Assembly: GCF_900451195.1 (NCBI RefSeq)
Contig: NZ_UGHR01000001.1
Location: 2,604,001-2,668,000 of the forward strand
Source of the DNA: Iodobacter fluviatilis
GTDB lineage: Bacteria; Pseudomonadota; Gammaproteobacteria; Burkholderiales; Chitinibacteraceae
Direction: 5' to 3'
Length of the DNA: 64,000 nt
The translations under genes and the position numbers were made by a program. Positions within the stretch are counted from its first letter, which is position 1. Every line of letters starts with the position of its first letter. Below are positions 54,348 through 62,432 of this stretch, piece after piece. The notes below the pieces were generated by a model. It saw only the letters and a program-made list of their open reading frames with translations. It had not been told where the DNA came from and did not search any database.

Positions 54348-54455
54348 TTCTGTTTACGGAACGCCCCCGCGGTGGCTACCGCTCCAAAATCAACGCGCCG
54401 AAGGCACTAAACAGCACTGTCTTTGCCAACAAATCTCAAAACAACGGCAGCCATC

Positions 54456-54791
54456 ATGAGCATCAATATCGATTTCTGGCAGGCACTGAGCTGTGCGGCA
54501 GCGGTGTTTGTGTTCTTTTTTGGCCTGCTGATTAGCCTGCTTAAAGTGCTGTTCAAGCAGTTTGAAGATCGCCAGTCCGCACGGTTCACGCAAATCGAAA
54601 CATCGCTGATCAAGCGCGATGACGATTTCACGCGCTTAGAGCGGGACTGGCTCAAGCACTTAGCCGAGCTGCCCATTCAATATGTGCGGCGCGAGGACTA
54701 CATCCGGGGGCAGAGCGTGCTGGAGGCCAAGCTGGATGCGCTGTATTCCAAGCTGGAAGTCACTCAATTAAGGAGCACCCGCAATGACTGA
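54456..54791 (+). CDS. DUF2730-like phage protein (Mu gp25-like position)
   Basis: 111 residues from ATG 54456: one N-terminal membrane helix (AAAVFVFFFGLLISLLKVLF) then a long charged coiled-coil (FEDRQSARFTQIETSLIKRDDDFTRLERDW). Length and layout match DUF2730 proteins of Mu-type phages. It could serve as a spanin-like or structural accessory protein. Confidence 0.68.
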   Translation: MSINIDFWQALSCAAAVFVFFFGLLISLLKVLFKQFEDRQSARFTQIETSLIKRDDDFTRLERDWLKHLAELPIQYVRREDYIRGQSVLEAKLDALYSKLEVTQLRSTRND

Positions 54792-55098
54792 TTTCGTCAA
54801 AATCCGCCGCGAATCCATGCGCTGGAACCTGATCAACACCCTGGATAAAGCCCGCCCGCACACCAGTAACGAGCAGTTTTTGCTGGAAGTGATGCGGGCC
54901 ATTTACCCCGATGCCACCGCGCTAGAGGTTCGGCGCGAGCTGGATTATCTGAGCGATCGCCAGCTTGTGGAGCTGCGCAAAGAGCCATCAGGCACTTGGT
55001 TTGCAGATCTGACCCGCTGTGGGGTAGATATTGCCGAGTACACCATCGAGTGCGAACCCGGCATTGCGCGGCCTGTTAAATACTGGAGCACCTCATGA
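54784..55098 (+). CDS. Mu gp26-like phage protein
   Basis: 104 residues, overlapping the previous gene by 8 bases. A winged-helix-like pattern (WNLINTLDKARPHTSNEQFLLEVMRAIYP…DATALEVRRELDYLSDRQLVEL) is similar to the Mu gp26/VpaChn25_0724 family, which lies just before gp27 in Mu-type late operons. Function unknown. Confidence 0.7.
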   Translation: MTDFVKIRRESMRWNLINTLDKARPHTSNEQFLLEVMRAIYPDATALEVRRELDYLSDRQLVELRKEPSGTWFADLTRCGVDIAEYTIECEPGIARPVKYWSTS

Positions 55099-55126
55099 TC
55101 CGGCCCCCCATACTCCCCCCAAGGGG

Positions 55127-55163
55127 GATTGCCTCCCTTGGGGCGGCCCTGCGGGAGGCAATC
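55127..55163. repeat. Inverted repeat before the gp27-like gene
   Basis: GATTGCCTCCC (55127-55137) is complementary to GGGAGGCAATC (55153-55163). The right arm contains the GGGAGG that acts as ribosome site for the next gene, so the hairpin could hide it. Confidence 0.7.
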
Positions 55164-55167
55164 TAAT

Positions 55168-55713
55168 ATGGCCCGCCGCAGCAGTATCGATGGCCTGCCG
55201 GAAGATGCAAGGCGCTGGCTGGAGCGTGCGCTCACTGAGAGCAATTTCAGCGGCTATCAGGCGCTGGAGGAGATGCTGCGCGAGCAAGGCTATGTGATCA
55301 GCAAAAGCGCCATTCACCGCTACGGCCAAAAAATAGAGCGGCGTTTTGCTGCAATTAAGGCCAGCACCGAAGCCGCAAGAATGCTCACCGAAGGCGCGGC
55401 AGATGATAAAGACGCACGCTCTGAAGCACTGGTGGCGCTGGTGCAAACCGAGCTGTTTGATTCGATCATGAATCTGCAAGAGGCTACGGCAGAGGATGTC
55501 AACCCGGCAGACCGCATTGCCATGCTGTCAGACGCGGCTAAAAACATCGCCACACTGGCCCGTGCCTCGGTGAACCAGAAAAAATTCCGTTTAGAGCTGC
55601 AATCGCGGGTAGATGCAGCCGCTGCAGCGGTAGAAAAAGTGGTTAAAAATGGCGGTTTATCTGATGCCGCCGCTGATGCCATCCGCCGCCAGATTCTGGG
55701 CATTGCAGCATGA
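55168..55713 (+). CDS. Mu gp27-like protein (DUF3486), terminase small-subunit candidate
   Basis: 181 residues from ATG 55168. SSIDGLPEDARRWLERALTESNFSGYQALEEMLREQGYVISKSAIHRYGQ is the DUF3486 helix-turn-helix signature, followed by a helical region. It comes directly before the large terminase (4-base overlap). It probably recognises packaging DNA. Confidence 0.82.
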   Translation: MARRSSIDGLPEDARRWLERALTESNFSGYQALEEMLREQGYVISKSAIHRYGQKIERRFAAIKASTEAARMLTEGAADDKDARSEALVALVQTELFDSIMNLQEATAEDVNPADRIAMLSDAAKNIATLARASVNQKKFRLELQSRVDAAAAAVEKVVKNGGLSDAAADAIRRQILGIAA

Positions 55714-57209
55714 CAGCCGATGTCCGCGCCGCCCGCGCACCCACGGTTTTACTGCCTTACCAGCAGCGCTGGTGCGCCGATACCTCGCCGGTCAAGGTGA
55801 TGGAAAAATCACGCCGGATTGGTTTGTCCTGGGGTGAAGCCGCCGATTCGGCGCTGCTATCCGCAAGCCAAAGTGGCATGGATACCTGGTATATCGGTTA
55901 CAACAAGGATATGGCGCAGGAATTTATCCGCGATTGTGCCGACTGGGCCAAGCACTACAGCTTAGCCGCTGGCGAGATTGAAGAGACCGAAGAAGTGTTT
56001 ATCAATGGCGATGATGAAAAAGCCATTCTCGCCTTTGTGATTCGCTTTGCCTCTGGCCACCGTATTACAGCGCTGTCTTCCCGCCCATCCAATCTGCGCG
56101 GTAAAGCGGGTCGCGTGATCATTGATGAAGCAGCTTTTCATGAGCAACTGGGTGAGCTGCTTAAAGCCGCGATGGCGCTGCTGATGTGGGGCGGCCAGGT
56201 GCATGTGATCTCCACCCATGATGGCGTGGATAACCCGTTTAACGAGCTGATTACCGATACCCGCTCCGGCAAAAAGCCCTACAGCGTGCATCGCGTAACC
56301 TTTGATGATGCACTGGCCGAAGGGCTGTATCAGCGTATCTGCCTGCGCCTTGGCCAGGAATGGACTGCAGAGGGTGAGGCCCAATGGGCTAAAGAAATCC
56401 GTGATTTCTACGGCGATGATGCCGATGAAGAGCTGGATTGCGTGCCTAAGAATAGCGGCGGCGCATGGCTATCACGGGCGCTGATTGAATCCCGCATGAA
56501 TAAAGACACGCCTGTGCTGCGCTATGAATGCAAAGCAGGCTTTGAGCTATTGCCCGATCATATTCGCAAAGCGGAATGTGGGGATTGGCTGGAAGAAAAG
56601 CTGGCACCGCCGCTGGCCAAGCTGCCAACGAATGCCATCTCATTCAATGGTGCGGATTTTGGCCGTAGCGGCGATTTAAGTGTGCATGTGCCGCTGATCC
56701 AGCTGCAAAACCTGACATGCCGTGTACCGTTTGTTTTAGAGCTGCGCAATGTGCCGTTCCGTCAGCAGGAACAAATCTGTTTTTATTTATTAGATAGATT
56801 GCCCGGTTTTATGGGTGGCGCATTTGATGCTCGCGGCAACGGGCAGTTTCTGGCCGAGTATGCCATGCAGCGTTATGGCATCAGCCGCATCCAGCAGGTG
56901 ATGCTGAGCGAAGGCTGGTACCGCGAGCACATGCCGCCGGTTAAAGCCGCACTGGAAGACGGCACTATTACTGACCTGCCCAAGGACGCCGACATTTTGG
57001 CCGATCTGCGTGCCATTGAAGTAATAAGAGGTGTGCCGCGTATTGCAGACAAACGTAGCACTGGGGAAGACAAAGGCAAACGGCACGGCGATGCGGCCAT
57101 TGCCCTCACGCTGGCTCACTTTGCCAGCCGTGAACTCAATAAAGGCCCGGTCACGGCGAAATCACGCCGCCGCCGTGGCGGTGAAAAAATTACACGGGGA
57201 TACCAATGA
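55710..57209 (+). CDS. Phage terminase large subunit (Mu gp28-like)
   Basis: 499 residues. MEKSRRIGLSWGEA near residue 31 forms the modified Walker A, RVIIDEAAF near 138 the Walker B, and NGADFGRSGDLSV near 313 the nuclease Asp region. The C-terminal KRHGDAAIALTLAH is also typical. It packs phage DNA headful into proheads. It overlaps the portal gene by 4 bases. Confidence 0.88.
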   Translation: MTADVRAARAPTVLLPYQQRWCADTSPVKVMEKSRRIGLSWGEAADSALLSASQSGMDTWYIGYNKDMAQEFIRDCADWAKHYSLAAGEIEETEEVFINGDDEKAILAFVIRFASGHRITALSSRPSNLRGKAGRVIIDEAAFHEQLGELLKAAMALLMWGGQVHVISTHDGVDNPFNELITDTRSGKKPYSVHRVTFDDALAEGLYQRICLRLGQEWTAEGEAQWAKEIRDFYGDDADEELDCVPKNSGGAWLSRALIESRMNKDTPVLRYECKAGFELLPDHIRKAECGDWLEEKLAPPLAKLPTNAISFNGADFGRSGDLSVHVPLIQLQNLTCRVPFVLELRNVPFRQQEQICFYLLDRLPGFMGGAFDARGNGQFLAEYAMQRYGISRIQQVMLSEGWYREHMPPVKAALEDGTITDLPKDADILADLRAIEVIRGVPRIADKRSTGEDKGKRHGDAAIALTLAHFASRELNKGPVTAKSRRRRGGEKITRGYQ

Positions 57210-58396
57210 AAACCAAGGGATTATGGGTTAGCCCCACAGAATTCGTACAGTTTGGCGAGCAGCGCAAACCACTATCAGAGCAGCTGGCCACGCGCAGCCG
57301 TAGTATCGATTTCTACGGCCTCGGCATGTATTTGCCGAACCCGGATACGGTGCTGAAAAAACTGGGCCAGGATATCAAGGTCTATAGAGAGTTGCGCTCG
57401 GATTCCAGCGTAGGGGCATTTATCCGCCGCCGTAAATCCGCCATTAAAGCGCTGGAATGGGGTATTAACCGCGAGTCAGCCAAAAGCAGCGCCAGCAAAT
57501 TGATTGAATCGGTTTTTAGCCAGTTAAAACTGGAACGCATCATTAATGAAATGCTGGATGCGGTGCTGTTTGGCTATCAGCCAATGGAGATCGTCTGGGG
57601 CAAAGTGGGCAGCTATATCGTACCGATCGATATTATTGGCAAGCCCGCCGAGTGGTTCGTATTCAGCCAGGAAAACGAGCTGCGCCTGCGGACTAAAGAA
57701 AACCGCATCGAAGGTGAAGCACTGCCAGACCGCAAGTTTTTGCTGCCTCGCCAAGATCCGAGTTATGACAATCCCTACGGCTTCCCCGATCTGAGCATGG
57801 TGTTCTGGCCCACCACATTCAAAAAAGGCGGGCTGAAATTCTGGGTGACCTTTACTGAGAAATTCGGCATGCCGTGGATTGTGGGAAAACACCCACGCGG
57901 CACACCCGAATCAGAATCCGATCGCCTGCTCGATAGCCTTGAAAATATGGTGCAAGACGCCGTGGCCGTGATCCCTGATGATTCCAGCGTGGAGATCAAA
58001 GAAGCCGCAGGCAAGGCCGGTAGTGCCGATGTGTATGAGCGCTTATTACACTTTTGCCGCTCTGAGGTCTCCATTGCCCTGCTTGGCCAGAACCAAACGA
58101 CCGAATCTACTAGCAATAAAGCCAGCGCGACGGCTGGGCTGGAGGTGACCCGCGATTTACGCGATGGCGATAAGTCCATTATTGAGGAAACCTTCAATCA
58201 GCTGATCGCATGGATTTGCGAGCTGAATTTTGGCGAGGGTGTGGCACGGCCTACTTTTAGTATGTGGGAGCAAAAAGAGGTGGATGAAGCGCTATCGGCC
58301 AGAGATGAAAAACTGATGCAAGCAGGAGCAAAATTCACCCCCGCCTATTTTATGCGGGCCTACCACCTGCGGGCGGGAGATTTGCAGGAGGAGTAA
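57206..58396 (+). CDS. Phage portal protein (DUF935, Mu gp29-like), possibly C-terminally short
   Basis: 396 residues. The DUF935 core is clear: GAFIRRRKSAIKALEWGI, DAVLFGYQPMEIVWG, FTEKFGMPWIVGKHP, SIALLGQNQTTES. Mu gp29 has 512 residues, so this one lacks about the last hundred. The gene ends exactly where cargo of non-phage type begins, so truncation by that insertion is possible. Whether a 396-residue portal works is unclear. Confidence 0.85.
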   Translation: MKTKGLWVSPTEFVQFGEQRKPLSEQLATRSRSIDFYGLGMYLPNPDTVLKKLGQDIKVYRELRSDSSVGAFIRRRKSAIKALEWGINRESAKSSASKLIESVFSQLKLERIINEMLDAVLFGYQPMEIVWGKVGSYIVPIDIIGKPAEWFVFSQENELRLRTKENRIEGEALPDRKFLLPRQDPSYDNPYGFPDLSMVFWPTTFKKGGLKFWVTFTEKFGMPWIVGKHPRGTPESESDRLLDSLENMVQDAVAVIPDDSSVEIKEAAGKAGSADVYERLLHFCRSEVSIALLGQNQTTESTSNKASATAGLEVTRDLRDGDKSIIEETFNQLIAWICELNFGEGVARPTFSMWEQKEVDEALSARDEKLMQAGAKFTPAYFMRAYHLRAGDLQEE

Positions 58397-58458
58397 GGCA
58401 TCTTGCAAAACACCCGACCGTCCTTTTCCGTTTAACCCCACCCAGCAAAGGATTAATC

Positions 58459-58674
58459 ATGGATCTCATCTCCGTTTCATCTTCAAACCTGAAAGCCGTT
58501 GGCTATGACCCAGCAAGCCAAACCTTGCAAATCGCTTTTCGAAACGGTGGGCGCTACGAGTATTACAACGTGCCCCCAGCCATCCACGCCGCACTGATGG
58601 CGGCAAGCTCCAAAGGCTCTTACTTTGATGCACGCATCAAAAACGCCTCTTACCGTTACCGCAAACTGCGCTAG
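58459..58674 (+). CDS. KTSC-domain protein
   Basis: 71 residues. ISVSSSNLKAVGYDPASQTLQIAFRNGGRYEYYNVPPAIHAALMAA…KGSYFDARIKN is the KTSC fold, found in small phage and bacterial proteins with unknown function. It follows the portal gene and reads in the same direction. Confidence 0.85.
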   Translation: MDLISVSSSNLKAVGYDPASQTLQIAFRNGGRYEYYNVPPAIHAALMAASSKGSYFDARIKNASYRYRKLR

Positions 58675-58720
58675 GGAAAGTCTGTGGTTTTGCAGGGGGC
58701 AATAATTTTGAAGCCATGGA

Positions 58721-58757
58721 GGTAGCTTGGCCTGAAGCGGTACCAGCCCAAGCTACC
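58721..58757. repeat. Hairpin repeat, copy 1
   Basis: GGTAGCTTGG … CCAAGCTACC, a 10-bp stem with more pairing inside. A closely similar copy lies at 60452-60487, so the two bracket three leftward genes. Confidence 0.75.
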
Positions 58758-58812
58758 TTGCTTGGATCATCTCACCCGCGCAGCTCTCCGATAATGAGCC
58801 TGTTTACGCTCT

Positions 58813-58847
58813 TTGCTCTCGCTTGATAAGCAAGCGTAGCAGAGCAA
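58813..58847. terminator. Large hairpin between the portal-side and leftward genes
   Basis: TTGCTCT-CGCTTG-ATAAG-CAAGCG-TAGC-AGAGCAA folds into a bulged 13-bp stem. It lies past the convergent ends of the KTSC gene and the leftward gene at 58945. No T-run follows; a weak terminator or a repeat element. Confidence 0.4.
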
Positions 58848-58944
58848 GCACAGCAAAGGCTTCTAAAGCTTTATAAAGGCTTTACGCTCTGTTTAAACTA
58901 CCTTAATCCTTCGCTGTTTTTCAGCCACGCATACCATGCCCGCA

Positions 58945-59310
58945 CTAGCTATGATTTGAGCTGTTCATCGCAGAAATAAATTGCTCTTTAGGAACATGGG
59001 CGTTCCTGATCATAATCAGATTGTCTCTGACAGAATGAATAATGAAGTCCTTAATGTAATACCCTTCCGCAAACCTGCTTTCTAAGGCGATCCCATCTAA
59101 GGACCAGTTGTCAGGGTCAAATCCAATATCGTTAAATTTTGCATTAAATGGGAAAACTTTGTATTCATGCCAAAACTGGCTGCTTACGCCATAAGCCCAG
59201 TAATTCACATCAGCAATTCGCTCACCATCCAAACAAAGCCACCAGCCGAACACCCTTCCAAAATCGGTATGATCGTAGGGGTGAGGGGGTGTTTTTTTCT
59301 TGAAAAACAT
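58945..59310 (-). CDS. Protein of unknown function in second cargo
   Basis: 121 residues from ATG at 59310. Rich in aromatic residues (GRVFGWWLCLDGERIADVNYWAYGVSSQFWHEY), no signal peptide, no recognised domain. Opposite strand to the late phage genes and AT-richer, hence probably acquired. Confidence 0.6.
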   Translation of the reverse strand: MFFKKKTPPHPYDHTDFGRVFGWWLCLDGERIADVNYWAYGVSSQFWHEYKVFPFNAKFNDIGFDPDNWSLDGIALESRFAEGYYIKDFIIHSVRDNLIMIRNAHVPKEQFISAMNSSNHS

Positions 59311-59384
59311 GTGGCATCCCAGTCTGTAATGATGTTTTATCAATATGATCAGTGCAGTCACTAGCCCAAGCGATTGCGCTGCGT

Positions 59385-59669
59385 TTATTCAGCATCCAGA
59401 AAGCCATCCTGTCGGACTAGGTATTTATCGCCCTCGCAGCCGCCTTGCCATTTTGCTTTTGCATCGTTATCTGTTACGCCTTTGTATAATATTTTGCCAT
59501 CTGAAACTCGGCGAATTGAAAATTTCAGGTTCGCAAATAATTCTGTATTGCCATCTGCATCTTCAAACGAAACCTCGCCATGTGCAGGTTTACAAACTTT
59601 CTTTGCAGGAGCGGAATAGGCAGCAGCAGAAAGTAATAGTGCCAAAACACAGCATGTCGTTTTCAACAT
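59385..59669 (-). CDS. Small secreted protein of unknown function
   Basis: 94 residues with a signal peptide (CCVLALLLSAAAYSAPA). The mature part has two Cys residues (KVCKPAHG and GGCEGDKY) that may form a disulfide. Family not recognised; leftward, with its neighbours. Confidence 0.6.
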   Translation of the reverse strand: MLKTTCCVLALLLSAAAYSAPAKKVCKPAHGEVSFEDADGNTELFANLKFSIRRVSDGKILYKGVTDNDAKAKWQGGCEGDKYLVRQDGFLDAE

Positions 59670-59748
59670 AAAAATACCTTAATGAATTGGAAGCGCAACA
59701 CTTGAGGGTGTGCATTTAATGATTTACTTAGGGAGTTGAGCAGCGGGG

Positions 59749-60423
59749 CTAGTCCTTAGCGGCTTTTTCAATCACAAATTGATATACATTCTCTGGCTCA
59801 ATAAATTTTGCAGTGACTTGCTTGTCAGATTTGTAGAATTTTTTGCCATCACTTGTATATTCAGTAAAGGTAATGCCTGAAGGGAAGTCCGCGTTTTTTT
59901 CATAGCGGTATTCCACTTTATCAAAGGTGATTACACCCTGTTGATTCAAACGAACCCCTTTGCAGGAAGCAAACAAGCTGGGCAGTTTCATAAAGACCCG
60001 TGATTTGGGCTTGTTTCCAATAAGGTGAACGGCGGTGTGCCTCACTGCACTACCACTGGCCGATGGGGAAACGCTTTCTAAGCAGGTAAAGTCTTTGGAA
60101 AAGTAAACCGAAGTAGCCCTGCCAAAATCATCCCTGTTGCTGTGCTCATTTGGAAAAATCACCGCAGATTGCATCGTTAAATATCGGCCATTGATCTGAA
60201 TACGGCCTGTATCCAGAACAACACGCTGCTTGCGCCCGTTAGCCACACCTTCCCAAGCATATTTAATCCCTTGGCCAGTGCTTAATGGCTGCATCTCATA
60301 GCCCGCTTCAGCGTGAAAAATCGCTCCGGGTAAAGAGGCATAGTAGGAATCGTATCCGTCATAAACCTCTTCAGCATTGGCTAATGAAGCGGCAAAAATG
60401 AGTATTGCGGCGGTGAGTTTCAT
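59749..60423 (-). CDS. Secreted protein of unknown function
   Basis: 224 residues from ATG at 60423; the open frame to 60600 runs into another gene. A signal peptide (KLTAAILIFAASLANA) is followed by a β-rich mature domain with two Cys residues (FTCLESV, ASCKGV). Family not recognised. Confidence 0.65.
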   Translation of the reverse strand: MKLTAAILIFAASLANAEEVYDGYDSYYASLPGAIFHAEAGYEMQPLSTGQGIKYAWEGVANGRKQRVVLDTGRIQINGRYLTMQSAVIFPNEHSNRDDFGRATSVYFSKDFTCLESVSPSASGSAVRHTAVHLIGNKPKSRVFMKLPSLFASCKGVRLNQQGVITFDKVEYRYEKNADFPSGITFTEYTSDGKKFYKSDKQVTAKFIEPENVYQFVIEKAAKD

Positions 60424-60451
60424 CGGTATTCCTTTCCTCCTGTTGCAACGG

Positions 60452-60487
60452 GGTAGCTTGGCTGAAGTTGTATCAGCCCAAACTACC
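60452..60487. repeat. Hairpin repeat, copy 2
   Basis: GGTAGCTTGG … CCAAACTACC; differs from copy 1 (58721-58757) by a one-base gap and a few changes in loop and stem. Same orientation. Confidence 0.75.
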
Positions 60488-61111
60488 TCACTTCGAAACT
60501 TTCCAACTTGATTTTCGATTCTGTTCGCTATACCACGATACAGGGTGACAGAATCGATAGTCGCTCCCATTGGCTCTAACAGATCTGATCGCACACTCAA
60601 CTAATTGTCGAAGTTCTGGATGATTTTTAGGGTCATTTCCCTTTGTGCAGGCATTCACGACAAGATCACCAACTTGCAATACGTTTTTAAGCCTCTGAAT
60701 AAAATCCTCACGTGCATAGCTATCCCAAGCCGATAAAAAAACTTTATCTCTGTATGTTTTTGTCGTAACTCCTAGTGAGCATTGATTTTGGATGGCGTTC
60801 AATAGTATGAGCCCCTTCGGAATGGGAGCATTATTCGGTAGCAAATTTTGCAGATGTTCTCGTATCCGTTTCCCTGTGGGACCTTTGGCCGGCCCTGGCT
60901 GGCCGTTAAATTCCATTATATGAGGCGATTCGAGTATCAAAATCACACAGGGTTGATTTGCTGGTCGATTATTTACGCTCACCCTTTTTTCGAAATCAAT
61001 TTGTTCTTTTGTAAGTTTTAAGATCCGCCCTACATATTGATCGGGGCATAAGACGGTCTGAAATGGCTGTGTGTTTTTTCCTACAACGGCAGTTACTGCA
61101 GTGATAAACAT
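60488..61111 (-). CDS. Cytoplasmic protein of unknown function (possible uracil-DNA-glycosylase-like fold)
   Basis: 207 residues, no signal peptide. CVILILESPHIMEFNGQPGPAKGPTGKRIREHL followed by KGLILLNAIQNQCSLG resembles in outline the nucleotide-binding loop of UDG-superfamily proteins, but the match is only by eye. First of the leftward genes of this cargo. It could be a DNA-modifying or defence gene. Confidence 0.5.
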   Translation of the reverse strand: MFITAVTAVVGKNTQPFQTVLCPDQYVGRILKLTKEQIDFEKRVSVNNRPANQPCVILILESPHIMEFNGQPGPAKGPTGKRIREHLQNLLPNNAPIPKGLILLNAIQNQCSLGVTTKTYRDKVFLSAWDSYAREDFIQRLKNVLQVGDLVVNACTKGNDPKNHPELRQLVECAIRSVRANGSDYRFCHPVSWYSEQNRKSSWKVSK

Positions 61112-61264
61112 ATAATTCCTAATTTGAAAATTCCTGAAAAAATTGAGCCTGTCACATAGTTTAACCCAGCCGTTTCAACACAGCACTCACCCGAATGATC
61201 ATGGCATTTTTTGATCTTTATTCTGGGATGTTGGGTTGTGCCTCCCCTGCTAATTGTAAAGTCG

Positions 61265-61307
61265 ATTAAAAGACCCGTCCCCCCGTGGCGCTGAAAATAG
61301 CGTCATG
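61265..61307 (+). promoter_or_regulatory. Hairpin motif before the protease gene, similar to 53336-53379
   Basis: ATTAAAAGAC, a C-run and a hairpin with loop GAAAAT (GTGGCGCT / AGCGTCAT). The first 10 bases are identical and 17 of the last 20 agree with the terminator before the lysis gene. Here the hairpin covers the start codon of the protease gene (61305). Confidence 0.65.
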
Positions 61308-62405
61308 ACTACTCCAGCCCCCCTCCATATTTTTAAGCCCGGCCGTCACACCGCAATGAGTGGGGTGACGCTGGATTTTACTGACGCAGATTTAGCAGCG
61401 TGTGCCGCTGCATACGATCCGGCGCTACATGAAGCGCCGATGGTGATTGGCCACCCCAAACATGACGCCCCTGCCTATGGCTGGGTGAAATCGCTCGGTA
61501 GTGATGCTGAAGGGCTATTGGCTGAGCCAAAGCAGATTGATGTGGCATTTGCCGAGATGGTTACGAAAGGGCGCTACAAAAAAATCTCCGCCTCGTTTTA
61601 CGCCCCTGATGCTGCGAATAACCCCGTACCTGGCGTGTACTACCTGCGCCATGTGGGTTTCCTCGGCGCAATGCCTCCGGGTGTTAAAGGGCTGAAGCAG
61701 ATTGAATTTGCCGAAGACGAAGACGGCGTGATCGAGTTTGGCGAATTGCCTGCCGGTGCCGTCTCCCGCATCTTTCGTGGCCTGCGTGAATGGATGATTG
61801 GCAAGTTTGGGCTGGATGAGGCCAATAAAGCCCTTTCCTCATGGGATGTGGACTGGGTGCAAGAGCAAGCCGCCCAGCCCGAACCCGAAATTTCCCCCGC
61901 TTTTTCCGAACCTACCCTCGTTATCAAGGAGTCTACTGTGACCCCAGAACAAGCCGCTGCTCTCGAAGCAGAAAACATCAAGCTCAAAGGGCTAGTGGCC
62001 TTTGCCGATGCAGAAAAGAAAAAGCTGCTGGCAGAACAGCGCCACGACGAGCACCTAAGTTATACGGAAACGCTAATTGCCGACGGCACGCTGGCCCCTA
62101 AACACAAAGACACCGTGATTGCGCTGTTGGATTTTGCAAACGGCGAACAAGTGCTGGAATTTGGCGAGGGTGCTGCAAAACAAGCCCTGCCAACGGCGCT
62201 GAAAGGTTTTCTCTCCGAGCTGCCCAAGGTGATCGATTTTGGTGAGCACGCCACCAAAGACAAGGCAGGCACAGCGCACAGCAAGACTGTTGAGTTTGCT
62301 GAAACCACAACCGATCCAGACCGCTTGAATCTGCACGTAAGGGCTGCTGCGCTTTCCGTAGAAAAAAGCATCCCTTACGAGCAGGCCGTGCGCGCGCTTC
62401 TGTAA
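61305..62405 (+). CDS. Mu-type head maturation protease (gpI-like) with C-terminal scaffold
   Basis: 366 residues. The N-terminal half is the Mu I-type protease (HIFKPGRHTAMSGVTLDFTDADLAACAAAYDP…PMVIGHPKHDAPAYGWVKSLG). The C-terminal half is a helical scaffold-like domain. It cuts scaffold and head proteins during prohead maturation. There is no ribosome site in front of the ATG, and a hairpin covers it. An internal start (see separate entry) likely yields the scaffold alone. Confidence 0.85.
   Translation: MTTPAPLHIFKPGRHTAMSGVTLDFTDADLAACAAAYDPALHEAPMVIGHPKHDAPAYGWVKSLGSDAEGLLAEPKQIDVAFAEMVTKGRYKKISASFYAPDAANNPVPGVYYLRHVGFLGAMPPGVKGLKQIEFAEDEDGVIEFGELPAGAVSRIFRGLREWMIGKFGLDEANKALSSWDVDWVQEQAAQPEPEISPAFSEPTLVIKESTVTPEQAAALEAENIKLKGLVAFADAEKKKLLAEQRHDEHLSYTETLIADGTLAPKHKDTVIALLDFANGEQVLEFGEGAAKQALPTALKGFLSELPKVIDFGEHATKDKAGTAHSKTVEFAETTTDPDRLNLHVRAAALSVEKSIPYEQAVRALL
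61938..62405 (+). CDS. Internal start: scaffold protein (Mu gpZ-like) in frame with the protease
   Basis: AAGGAG at 61926-61931 lies six bases before an in-frame GTG at 61938, which would give a 156-residue protein rich in helices (TPEQAAALEAENIKLKGLVAF). In Mu the scaffold Z is made from such an internal start in the protease gene. The match of signal, position and domain border supports the same here. Confidence 0.7.
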   Translation: MTPEQAAALEAENIKLKGLVAFADAEKKKLLAEQRHDEHLSYTETLIADGTLAPKHKDTVIALLDFANGEQVLEFGEGAAKQALPTALKGFLSELPKVIDFGEHATKDKAGTAHSKTVEFAETTTDPDRLNLHVRAAALSVEKSIPYEQAVRALL

Positions 62406-62432
62406 CCCCGTTATTAATAAGGAATCATCATC

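Noticed and set aside
60424..60600. Upstream extension of the secreted cargo protein
   Set aside because: It runs through the hairpin repeat into the next gene and would hide a clear signal peptide that starts at 60423.
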